From a virus, in IMG/VR virus record IMGVR_UViG_3300030328_000536, positions 1 through 23,578 of that record: a stretch of 23,578 bases of DNA. One strand, given 5' to 3'. How positions within the stretch are numbered: position 1 is the stretch's first letter; every line of letters starts with the position of its first letter. The position numbers were made by a program, and so were the translations under genes. Positions 5,826-14,500 of the stretch are shown one piece after another. Under the pieces are notes generated by a model. The model was not told where the DNA came from. It did not search any database and saw only the letters and a list, made by a program, of their open reading frames with translations.

Positions 5826-7277
5826 TTAAAGCTCCGATGAAAATTCAATATTTAGTACTCTACAAGGTACCATATGACCACTACCAGGTCCATTAGCTGG
5901 AGCTGCTGCATTTGAATGACTAGCAGTCATAGTCATCATAGAGTTATTTGTACCATTATCAAAAGTCCAAGTAAGATTAGCTGCAGCCACACCAGTTGCA
6001 GAAGACCACGACCAACAAGCAAAGTCACCAGCAATACCAGAAGGGTTTGCTCTCATTGTTACAGGATGATCTGTATTCATTCTTGTAAATTGATGATCAC
6101 CTGAACCGGGGGTGTAAGTCATACAAGCACTATGGAACATATCACTCTTATAGTAATATCTTTGACACCTAGCTAATTCTTCACCATACGATCTATGTTC
6201 AAACTCAGTGGCAGCCTCTCCTACTTCTAATTGAACACCTGTAATTTCAAATGTTGAATCATTAGTTGTATACCAAGTAGATGTATTGTCAGGTGATCTA
6301 TCAGAACCACTATAAGCAGCCCAAGCATTTAATGTCTTACCGCTAGTTGTATAATCTGTTCCGAAGAAAGGCATCCAAGCTATTTGAAGTCCAGAGTCAT
6401 TATTATTATCAAACTGTAAGTTGGCATGACCTGGAATTACTACAGTTACTTTTTCCCAAGTATTCGCTGATAATGCAGTAGTTTGAAAGGTTAAAAGTTG
6501 GGCAGTCCCATCCATTGTTTTGACAAAACCGTAAAAGTTCTGCGCAACACTAGACTTAATCCAGAAACTTAAAGTAATTTTACTAGAGGCATTTGTGTAA
6601 TCCCATCCACTACTTGCTATATCTTGTGCTTCAATAAAATGATAAAGATAAATTATATCTGCTGCACCTGCTCCACTTGTTTGGTTTCCATTAGTCAAAT
6701 GATATGAATATCTAAAGCCTTTAGCCCAAGGTCCAGTATCACCAGAGGTTAAAGCGTGTTGAGCTTGGGTTGGTGCTTCATCAGTACCAGTGAAACCATA
6801 TTTGAATCTATCTACAGTTTGGTACAGGGCACTTGTAGATGAAGTCCCTCTTTGCGCCACGTTAAATGCACCATTAATTATTAAATTACGGAACGAAAGA
6901 GTATCTGTTGCACTAACATCTGCCCAAGTTAATCCTCCAGTATTACCTGATTGTTTTTGTAGATATTGGCCGTTACTACCAGCATTACTAATCTTTAAAT
7001 TATCTTCATCGACTATATTAGAAGCAATGACTGTAGCTCCATCAGCTGTAGATGTAACCTCACCACTATGGTTAGGGTGTACATAGTTATTTTCAAAAGC
7101 TGGAGGTGATCCAGCTCCTGTTGAGGTTAATACTTGTCCATCTGTACCCGGTCCTACTGCTGTAGGATTACCAGATGCGTCATATGTAATAATCTGACCA
7201 TCAGTACCACCAGCTTGTTTTGCAAGGGTTACAGCATCATCTGCTATACCGGGTGTTTTTACTTGTGTAATTGCCAT
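5826..7277 (-). CDS. Second tail fibre / receptor-binding protein with carbohydrate-binding-like domain
   Basis: A 483-aa protein when started at ATG 7277, which has GGGAGGT ten bases upstream and a TAATG junction with the previous gene; an in-frame ATG further upstream at 7313 would lie inside that gene. The N-terminal 120 residues are fibre-like, with DGQ(I/V)(I/L)T repeats (TDGQIITYDASGNPTAVG, TDGQVLTSTGAG). Residues about 131-360 form a beta-rich domain beginning NLIINGAFNVAQRGTSS, with VDRF, an ITLSFWIKSS strand and the signature GVQLEVGEAATEFEHRSYGE followed by ELARCQRYYYK. This arrangement is widespread in tail fibres and resembles carbohydrate-binding modules. The last ~110 residues are a variable distal domain. 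It probably binds surface polysaccharide or lipopolysaccharide. It is the largest of four accessory fibre genes after the gp17-like fibre. Confidence 0.85.
   Translation of the reverse strand: MAITQVKTPGIADDAVTLAKQAGGTDGQIITYDASGNPTAVGPGTDGQVLTSTGAGSPPAFENNYVHPNHSGEVTSTADGATVIASNIVDEDNLKISNAGSNGQYLQKQSGNTGGLTWADVSATDTLSFRNLIINGAFNVAQRGTSSTSALYQTVDRFKYGFTGTDEAPTQAQHALTSGDTGPWAKGFRYSYHLTNGNQTSGAGAADIIYLYHFIEAQDIASSGWDYTNASSKITLSFWIKSSVAQNFYGFVKTMDGTAQLLTFQTTALSANTWEKVTVVIPGHANLQFDNNNDSGLQIAWMPFFGTDYTTSGKTLNAWAAYSGSDRSPDNTSTWYTTNDSTFEITGVQLEVGEAATEFEHRSYGEELARCQRYYYKSDMFHSACMTYTPGSGDHQFTRMNTDHPVTMRANPSGIAGDFACWSWSSATGVAAANLTWTFDNGTNNSMMTMTASHSNAAAPANGPGSGHMVPCRVLNIEFSSEL
5832..5835 (-). promoter_or_regulatory. 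Ribosome binding site of the 56-aa gene
   Basis: GGAG on the minus strand, six bases before the ATG at 5825, embedded in the last codons (S-E-L) of the preceding fibre gene. It supports the short gene as genuine. Confidence 0.65.
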
Positions 7278-7870
7278 TAGGCTGCTACCTCCCATAACTG
7301 TAAAATAGAGCAAGTCCTTTGTCTTGTATTACCATCATTCTCATTATAGGCAGAATTAATAGTTAAATCTTTATTACTACCAGAACCTACTACAACTCTT
7401 AGATCATAGGCTATTGCAGAGCCAGAACTTCCAACTGCTGCTGTTAAATAACTAAAGGGTAGTGAGTTTATATGATAATTATCTTTAATAGATTCATTAG
7501 TGAATGTTCTAATTCGACTTCCAGCTGCATCACCTGTAGCTTCCTGTATTATTGAACCAGCTTTAAAAAAAGCAAATCCAATTCTAGAGTCGAAATCACC
7601 TCCGATACTGAGATGTCCCTGTATAAGTATTTTACTTGTTGAATATTCAGGTGTAATATTACAACTAATAACAGCTGCAGTAAAGCTACCAGCACCTCCA
7701 CCATTAAGAGAGGTCTTATCTGTTTTTACTGTTTGTTGTATTTGAACAATTGCACCAGGTATTACTAATTTCTTCTCAGGAATAGTTACCTTACCATCAC
7801 TAGCTAACACCATGTTAGCTGTACCTGAATTACTCCCATGAGTAATATTCGTTGTTTTTATTGTACTCAT
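7277..7870 (-). CDS. Small C1q/jelly-roll-like fibre protein (third of three)
   Basis: A 197-aa protein. A short variable N-terminal fibre or attachment segment (MSTIKTTNITHGSNSGTANM, then VLASDGKVTIPEKKL) leads into a beta-rich domain starting PGAIVQIQQTVKTDKTSLNG. That domain has strands CNITPEYSTSKILIQGHLSI and FAFFKAGSIIQEATGD and the C-terminal signature RTCSILQLWEVAA. The same framework (VVQV... S.ILA.....  ...YK/DL.V... ...LLEVAA) is seen in the two upstream genes, so the three are paralogues. The fold type is inferred from similar marine-phage proteins that resemble trimeric C1q/TNF-like jelly rolls and act as tail or capsid fibre tips. The ATG at 7870 overlaps the previous stop by 4 bases, with GGAGA upstream. 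Confidence 0.75.
   Translation of the reverse strand: MSTIKTTNITHGSNSGTANMVLASDGKVTIPEKKLVIPGAIVQIQQTVKTDKTSLNGGGAGSFTAAVISCNITPEYSTSKILIQGHLSIGGDFDSRIGFAFFKAGSIIQEATGDAAGSRIRTFTNESIKDNYHINSLPFSYLTAAVGSSGSAIAYDLRVVVGSGSNKDLTINSAYNENDGNTRQRTCSILQLWEVAA
7288..7292 (-). promoter_or_regulatory. Ribosome binding site deciding the start at 7277
   Basis: GGAGG on the minus strand, ten bases before the ATG at 7277. It is formed by the codons of the C-terminal W-E-V residues of the preceding C1q-like gene. It argues for a 483-aa product rather than the longer version from 7313. Confidence 0.75.
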
Positions 7871-8484
7871 GCTCCTATCTCCAATGCGACAATTTGTGTA
7901 CTACCAGTAGTTCTTTGCCAAGCATATTGACCTCCAGTAGCATAATTACCAGATCCATATAATTTATATTCAATAGCATTTGTAGTATTAGGTGAATCTA
8001 AATGTACAATCATATGTGGGGTATAGGTATTGTTCTCTACATATGTTCCACAAGATGCACCTGTAGCTGTAGCAGATCCACCACTAATATGTCGATATAG
8101 AATAGTATTTATCTGAATAGTAGCTCCGCTATTAGCACCACCAACACTACTAAGTTGAGCAAAATATAGTATCTTACTAGTAGCTGCTGACGGTGTTATT
8201 GTAAGTTTTACATCAGCTCCTAAATCACTAGGTCCAACTGCGTTACCACTATTATGACTTATATTTATAGCATTAGTAGATTGAAAAGGATTATTAGCTA
8301 CTACTTGAAGCACTTTACCTCCACCAGCCCAAGACAGAACTCCTGAGCCATTTGTCTGTAACAATTGGTTAGCATCTCCATCATTTACTGGAAGAGTTAA
8401 TGTTACATCTGCACCACCTGTTGTACTAGCAGGAGCATCTATTGATACGCTCCCTGATGAGGAGCCGTTTAGTTTTAATGTCAT
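7867..8484 (-). CDS. Small C1q/jelly-roll-like fibre protein (second of three)
   Basis: A 205-aa protein. The N-terminal 55 residues (MTLKLNGSSSGSVSIDAPAS, GGADVTLTLPVNDGDANQLL, TNGSGVLSWAGGG) are the fibre-shaft type also seen in tail fibres and head fibres. The globular part begins KVLQVVANNPFQSTNAINIS, continues with LTITPSAATSKILYFAQLSS and TIQINTILYRHIS, and ends STQIVALEIGA, paralleling its two neighbours. The ATG at 8484 overlaps the previous stop (ATGA) and has GGAGG seven bases upstream, inside the preceding gene. It is likely a trimeric receptor-binding or decoration fibre; the specificity is unknown. Confidence 0.75.
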   Translation of the reverse strand: MTLKLNGSSSGSVSIDAPASTTGGADVTLTLPVNDGDANQLLQTNGSGVLSWAGGGKVLQVVANNPFQSTNAINISHNSGNAVGPSDLGADVKLTITPSAATSKILYFAQLSSVGGANSGATIQINTILYRHISGGSATATGASCGTYVENNTYTPHMIVHLDSPNTTNAIEYKLYGSGNYATGGQYAWQRTTGSTQIVALEIGA

Positions 8485-9011
8485 GCTGCTACCTCCAGAA
8501 GAGTTATTGTTGATTTAGCACTACTTGCTTTATTAATCCTGATACGATCACTACTAGATTGATCACTTACAGCAGCTTGAACTTTATATGTATAAGAAGC
8601 TCCTGCACTATGACTACCGATAATATCTAAATAAGTTGGAGTCCAAAAAGATCTCCAAACTGCATTACCGTTAAATGGTCCTATATAAAATCCTTCTGGT
8701 CCATTAGTGCCATCATCTTCACCTTGGTATAGTGTCGTAGAATCTCTTAGAAGTCTTAAACCAAATCCACCAGAGGCAGAACTTCTATTAAAAGCAAATG
8801 ACATTGTAACCATAGCTAAAATAGAACTATTAGCTAAACTGGTTGTTATTGATTTTGTAAGAGAAGTATCTCCCCAAGTTTTAGAGGTTATATCATCTAA
8901 AGATGTAAAAGAAAAACTAACCACCTGTACTACTGATCCCGTAGCCATGGATGTATCTGGTAAAGTAGTTATACCTGTGACACTACCATTTCCATTAATT
9001 GTTATTGCCAT
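8481..9011 (-). CDS. Small C1q/jelly-roll-like fibre protein (first of three)
   Basis: A 176-aa protein. It begins MAITINGNGSVTGITTLPDT with a short 25-residue stalk, then the domain GSVVQVVSFSFTSLDDITSK, strands SSILAMVTMSFAFNRSS and GGFGLRLLRDSTTLYQGEDD, then ASYTYKVQAAVSDQSSSDRI and the terminal STITLLEVAA. This is the clearest member of the marine-phage C1q-like fibre family: strands 'GFGLRLLRDSTTLY' and 'YTYKVQ' plus a C-terminal 'LLEVAA'. The ATG at 9011 lies three bases after the stop of the large fibre. It is probably a receptor-binding tip or accessory fibre attached to the gp17-like fibre. Confidence 0.75.
   Translation of the reverse strand: MAITINGNGSVTGITTLPDTSMATGSVVQVVSFSFTSLDDITSKTWGDTSLTKSITTSLANSSILAMVTMSFAFNRSSASGGFGLRLLRDSTTLYQGEDDGTNGPEGFYIGPFNGNAVWRSFWTPTYLDIIGSHSAGASYTYKVQAAVSDQSSSDRIRINKASSAKSTITLLEVAA
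8492..8496 (-). promoter_or_regulatory. Ribosome binding site of the second C1q-like fibre gene
   Basis: GGAGG on the minus strand, seven bases before ATG 8484, encoded by the L-E-V codons of the C-terminal LLEVAA of the preceding gene. Confidence 0.7.
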
Positions 9012-9014
9012 AAT

Positions 9015-11549
9015 TTAAACGATTGTCCATGTGTCGCCAGCATCTACCGTAACAGTAATGCCATTGTTTATTGTTATTGGTCCTGCTGACATAGCATTAC
9101 ATGCTGCACCAAATTCAGTACCAACAGTATAATTAGTAGTTACAGTTGTACCATTTTCCCAGAATATCTGATCTGTACTTCCACCTATAGCACCAGCAGC
9201 TACATCTGCCCATTCAGGATCATTAGCACCAATTTTCAAGAACTGGCCATTTGTACCTTTAGCTAATCTTGCATCGGCACTAGCAGCTCTGTAGATAATA
9301 TCTCCACGAGTTGTAGTGGGTGTTCCCGGTGGTACTGCTGCCCATTCCATACCATTAGAGGTATATCCAAGGAATTTATCTGTTCCACTAGGAGCAGCGT
9401 GTATATCTAACTTAGCTTCTGATATAGAATCATCTGCTAACTTACTACCTGCAATATCTGCAGATGCGTTAACATCAGCATTTAATATAGCTCCATCTAC
9501 AATCTTAGCAGATGTAACTGTATTATCTCCCGGTGTAGGAATACTTACAGCTGAACCTATTTGTACTATAAATACACTATCACCACTTTCTAAATTAGCA
9601 CCGAATAAAATAGTATGACCATCTACCATTACAAAGCCTTCTGATGGAGCACTTGTTCCAGTATTAGCTTTCTGTACAACACCGTTAATACTAACCATCA
9701 ACTGAGCAGCAACAGTGACACTAGCTAATGAACCTGATGTACTAGTTTCTCTAAGGTCATATTTAGATATAGAACCGTTGAGTACACCTGCATTACCTGT
9801 GCCTGAATTAAATACACAAAGAACTAGATGTTTAAATTCACCTGTAGATGTTACCTCACCCCAAGCATCATTAGCTGCATTTCTGACATACATTTTGTCA
9901 GTGCCAGTATCATAATATAAATCACCTGCGTCATTATCAGATCCCGGAGCTGAACTTGCTATACGATATCTATTATTAAAGTCGTTTATATCATCACTTA
10001 ACTGTACAAAGTCTGACTCCCTTATCATTGCCTGATGGTAATTATAAGTCTGACTTGATCCAGTAGACTGAACCATTAAACCAGCACCAGCCTGGAATAC
10101 ATAAGGATCAGGGTTTGTACCAACTCCACCTCTTAATTCCGAAGGGAATCCATTAATAGTTATAGTTGAGTTATCAAGAGCATCACCATTAGTAGATACA
10201 CCACTAGAGTTAACTTGTAATCCAGCGCAGTCAGTTATACTAATTACAACACCAGCGGATGGGATTGTATTAGGAAATGATTCATCATCTGCTATAACTT
10301 CAAGACCACCAATAGGGGCTAGCTGTGCTGCTACATAATCAACAACAGCTCCTGATGTAGGAATATGTGAGTCACTGTCTGATATAGTTGTTTGCTCACA
10401 ACCTATCATACCGATTTCAACTGCATCATTAGCAATTGTTACTGCACCAGAGTTAGATAAAGTTACATCACCTGATATAGCCACAGCTGTAGGGACAGTA
10501 GAACCGTTACCTACAATTACTTGACCATCAGGTACTGCTTGAAGTTTACTATGAGCAATAGCTGCACCAGCATTAACGTCATCATTTACAATTGTTCCAT
10601 CTACAATATTATCTGAGTCTACTGAAGCAGAAGACATATGCTCAAGATCAATAGCACCTGCAGCTATATGTTCAGAGTTAATTACATCATCTTGTATGTT
10701 ATCACCGTCTATAATATCAGCTGCTAGGTGTACATGATCAATTGAACCGTCAACATACTGATCACTGTCAACTGAGTTCGCTGACATGTGAGCTAGATCT
10801 ATACTTCCATCTACATACTGATCACTGTCTACAGAGTTTGCTGACATATGAGCTAGATCTATTGATCCGTCTACATATTGATCACTGTCCACAGAGTTAG
10901 CTGACATGTGGGATAAATCAACACTACCATCTACTAACTCAGAAGAATCAACAGAATTAGCACCCATCATCGTGGCTGTAACTGTGGCTGTATCTCCTGT
11001 TGTTATTACTGTTCCTGTAGTATTAGGAAGAGTAATAGTTTTATCAGAACCTGATGGATCAGCTACTGTAAGAGTAGTCTCATATCCATCGTCTGTTGCA
11101 CCTTCAAATACAATCTTCGTATCCTCACCCATAGTGAGGTCACCAGTCATCGTACCACCAGTAGATGATAACTTCTGATCATCATACTCCAGAGCTTTAC
11201 GTAAAAGCTGTGTCTGGTTATTATTAAGGTCAGCTGATGTAATAGATGCACCTGGAGCATATGTAGCCCTTGGTGTAGGGTCTCCCATATCAGTCTCAGG
11301 TCTTATTATGATTACACCGCTAGACAAATTAGCACCACCAATATGTATGGTTTTAGCTGCTGTGTCTACAGTATATTCTCTAGGGGAGGCGGATTCATTT
11401 ATGGTTGACGCTGTATAGGTCAACACTACGTTGTCTAATAATGCAACTACTTCTGTTCCTTTGAATACATCAAAACTCCCAGAGTAGCTAAATGTATTAG
11501 CAGCTCCCGTATTTTGGGAGTATGTTTTTGTTACTTTTGTATGTGCCAT
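9015..11549 (-). CDS. Main tail fibre protein (T7 gp17-like)
   Basis: An 844-aa fibre. Residues 1-125 match the T7 tail-fibre N-terminal domain that attaches fibres to the tail (MAHTKVTKTYSQNTGAANTF, then VVLTYTASTINESASPREYTV, RPETDMGDP and the helical SITSADLNNNQTQLLRKALE). Residues 126-190 are a shaft module (GGTMTGDLTMGEDTKIVFEG, then ITLPNTTGTVI). Residues 197-310 are 20-residue repeats of the form ANSVDSDQYVDGSIDLAHMS. The C-terminus has the module TTTRGDIIYRAASADARLAK and ends with TVTTNYTVGTEFGAACNAMS and GITVTVDAGDTWTIV, a terminal motif also seen in cyanophage fibres. No enzymatic domain or cleaved chaperone is seen. ATG abuts the gp16-like stop (TAAATG). Receptor specificity may be shared with the four fibre-type genes downstream. 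Confidence 0.9.
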   Translation of the reverse strand: MAHTKVTKTYSQNTGAANTFSYSGSFDVFKGTEVVALLDNVVLTYTASTINESASPREYTVDTAAKTIHIGGANLSSGVIIIRPETDMGDPTPRATYAPGASITSADLNNNQTQLLRKALEYDDQKLSSTGGTMTGDLTMGEDTKIVFEGATDDGYETTLTVADPSGSDKTITLPNTTGTVITTGDTATVTATMMGANSVDSSELVDGSVDLSHMSANSVDSDQYVDGSIDLAHMSANSVDSDQYVDGSIDLAHMSANSVDSDQYVDGSIDHVHLAADIIDGDNIQDDVINSEHIAAGAIDLEHMSSASVDSDNIVDGTIVNDDVNAGAAIAHSKLQAVPDGQVIVGNGSTVPTAVAISGDVTLSNSGAVTIANDAVEIGMIGCEQTTISDSDSHIPTSGAVVDYVAAQLAPIGGLEVIADDESFPNTIPSAGVVISITDCAGLQVNSSGVSTNGDALDNSTITINGFPSELRGGVGTNPDPYVFQAGAGLMVQSTGSSQTYNYHQAMIRESDFVQLSDDINDFNNRYRIASSAPGSDNDAGDLYYDTGTDKMYVRNAANDAWGEVTSTGEFKHLVLCVFNSGTGNAGVLNGSISKYDLRETSTSGSLASVTVAAQLMVSINGVVQKANTGTSAPSEGFVMVDGHTILFGANLESGDSVFIVQIGSAVSIPTPGDNTVTSAKIVDGAILNADVNASADIAGSKLADDSISEAKLDIHAAPSGTDKFLGYTSNGMEWAAVPPGTPTTTRGDIIYRAASADARLAKGTNGQFLKIGANDPEWADVAAGAIGGSTDQIFWENGTTVTTNYTVGTEFGAACNAMSAGPITINNGITVTVDAGDTWTIV
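10620..10961 (-). repeat. 60-bp tandem repeats in the tail fibre gene
   Basis: At least three strongly similar 60-base units lie at 10741-10800, 10801-10860 and 10861-10920, with more diverged units on both sides. Each encodes a 20-residue block of the type DSDQYVDGSIDLAHMSANSV. The period keeps the frame. These are probably shaft-building repeats, and copy number could change by recombination or slippage, altering fibre length. Confidence 0.9.
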
Positions 11550-14500
11550 TTAGTTTTTCGGGAATTGATCTATTGATTTATCAGGGAAACTGAGATCTAA
11601 TATCTCTTGTCTATTATCTCTTGTCTTAGAATCCTTACCATCTTTCTCAGATTTTAATTTTTGAACTTTTGAATACCCTGGATGTGATGGGTCATTAAGT
11701 TTAGCCCAAGCTTTAGATCTAGCTTGGTTCATGACATTATCTATAAGAGTATTATGAGGATATGTATTAGGATCAAGATCCCAATTGGCTGGGTTCTTGC
11801 TATCTCTTTGCATATCTTCCATAGAATTCTTAACATCTTTTCTCTTAGATAAATAGTTTAATGCTTCTTCTACATTTTTAAACTTCTTAAATCCAACCGT
11901 AATTGGAACAGTACCTATAGCATTCTGGAAGTGTGCTCTAACATGAGCATCCTTAACAAAGGAGTATCCACCATAAGCATAGGTTGTAGATTTCAGATCG
12001 TAGTTACTATCTAACAAAAGTCTTCTTCCAGGTGAATCATTCCTAATATCTAGTGATACTGGTGATACAGCATTAAAAGATCTACCAATTATATTCCAAT
12101 TCTTAATTGGCTTACCATTCAGTAAATCACTTTTCTCTGGGAGCTTTTCTTCTCCTGCTAAGAATTCAGTAGCTTGGTTTCTGTTTCTAATATTAGTCCA
12201 CATATCAGAGTTCAACTCCTTCATGTGTGGATTAATCCATTTACCAAATTCATTTCTCATACCTGCTAAAGGTATACTATTATTAAGTATATTTGCTCCA
12301 GCTTTATCTAAAGCACCTGGCTTCATCTGTGCTATCTGCATCAACTGATCTAATCCAGACATATATGTTTTACCTGTCAAGCCTCTTCCTATTACATATG
12401 CAGCAGCTTGCAACCGTTTCTCTGACCACTCACTACCCATCAACTCCATGTTATCACCTATATCAGCAATAGCAGAGAAGATTACATTATAAGGTTCTAG
12501 GGTTGTATAATCAAACCCTACATCACCTATATAGAAATGGTTAGGTTTCCATCCAGCATTCAGCCAGTTCTGTTTTAACTGTCTGTCAGCAGGACCATTA
12601 CCAGTTAACTGTCCTCCCATATACATAGCACTCATTGTACCAACAACTGCAGAACCAACTGCCTGTCTACCTGCAAAGAGGTTTCTAGCGTTGGCTAAAT
12701 CATTAGCATTCTCAATACCATATTTATGTAGTGCAGAGAAATCATCTCCTGTATGTCTTAGTATATCAATAGATTCTTTATGTAAAGCTCCTAATAGTGG
12801 TGTGTTTTTATATGTAAAGTTCAGTCCATTAACACCAGTTCTAGCAAATAGATAGAATGGTTTAATTAAAGGTATATCATTAAATACTTTATCTAATTTA
12901 GCGGCTTGTCCTTTTAACTCAGATGTTAATGTAACTTCTTCAAACTGCTTCTTCAACCATGAATCATTAGCTAGATTTATATTGCCGTCAGCATCTAACA
13001 AATGAGCATAGTGTATATCTTCAGCTTGTTTCAGTAGATCTGGTGTAAGATGTTCAAAATCATCACCAACCACTTCTAAAGCATTACGCATTCCTATCTC
13101 TTTAGATCTAGCTCTTGCTAATAACCACCTGAATGTATCATCAGTAGCAGCTAAAGCACGTGGAGACCAACCGAAAAGTTTGTTATTTGTAAGTTCTCTT
13201 GCCTGATTATTGATATAAAACGCTGCTTTTTCTCCTGGTGTGCCTCTTTGTTCAGTCCAAATACGTTGTGCTTCCCAAAGTTGATCACCTTTTGTAGGAG
13301 CTTCTGAGTATCTAGTTCTAATATCTGCAATATTTGCATTGAATTTCGAATTCCATTGTTTTCTAAATACATCTGTTGCTTCTGGTATCAACTCAAACAT
13401 GCCTTTCAATTTAGCAATAGAAGCTTTTCTTGCAACAACATCATTTGTAAATGGTGCTCGTAGTGTAGCTCCAGCTACTTCATTGATAGCATTAAGATAA
13501 GAGTTTACAGTAGTACCTAATAGTGCTCTAAGAGGAGTCTTAGGTCCACTAAGTATACTTTGAACCATAACCCCTTGTAGGTTTTGGATCATCTCACCTG
13601 TCTTCACCTTACCCTGGAATTCACCACCTACTAATTTCTGGTGCATCCATGCATCAAAATCTTTCCAGTTATGTACATCATTCGATACTTTAAAGACATC
13701 TAATACTGCTTCAGCTAATTCATCATTAGGTTGTTCTTGTAGCATTCGGGTCATTAAATTGATCCCGTCTCTGGTTTCTCTCAGAATCCTTCTTTCAGCA
13801 GTTGCTGATTGAGAGATTAGAGCATCCATCATTTCTTTTGTTACCTTACCATTATTCTCTTTTAAGAGTTGTCTAGCTAAGTTCCAAGTGAATTGTGTCT
13901 TTTTAACTTGACCTAAACCTACAGAAAGATTATCACCGATTCTCCTCATAGGACCATCTACAGCGAATATATCAGTTTTACCTAACATCTCCCCTGTAGC
14001 ATTAGCAGAATCTCTTAGTTGTAATAGAAGAGATTTGTTAATACCATCTTGGACTTCCATATTTTTGATAGCCCATTGATCGAAATCAGAGAGCTTTTCA
14101 AATGAATCTGCATCTAATTTACCATCTAAGATAGCTTTACCCCAGAATTCATCCGGGCTCATTGCAGCTGCATCTCTACCTAATATTTCTTGAATACTTT
14201 TTCTAGCACTATCCGATGCTGTTCTTCTAGTACCTGTACCTTTCTTTAATGGGTTGAAATCAGATAATTGTTTTTTCCATACTTTATCTTCTGCTAATTC
14301 TTTAGCCCATTTGCCGAATTTAGAATCAGCAATACCAGCTTTAGCAGCCTTAGCAAACTCAACTTGATTGAAAATAGAATCTGTACTACCAACTTGACCT
14401 GTAAATAGGTCATAGCGCATCTCATCAATATCATTTACGATTTGACGTATACCACTTCTAACCTTAGACCAACCTTGGCCAATCATTGGTGCTCCATTTT

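Noticed and set aside
7278-7313. Longer version of the second fibre starting at 7313 (MLYFTVMGGSSL...)
   Set aside because: These 12 codons lie inside the preceding gene in another frame, while ATG 7277 has a strong GGAGG upstream and a TAATG junction.
10741-10920. CRISPR-like repeat array
   Set aside because: The units are contiguous, without spacers, in frame with a 20-aa protein repeat; they are shaft repeats of the tail fibre.
13151-13372. 73-codon minus-strand ORF inside the gp16-like gene
   Set aside because: It is a shorter alternative frame within a clearly coding long gene, with no Shine-Dalgarno and no family resemblance.
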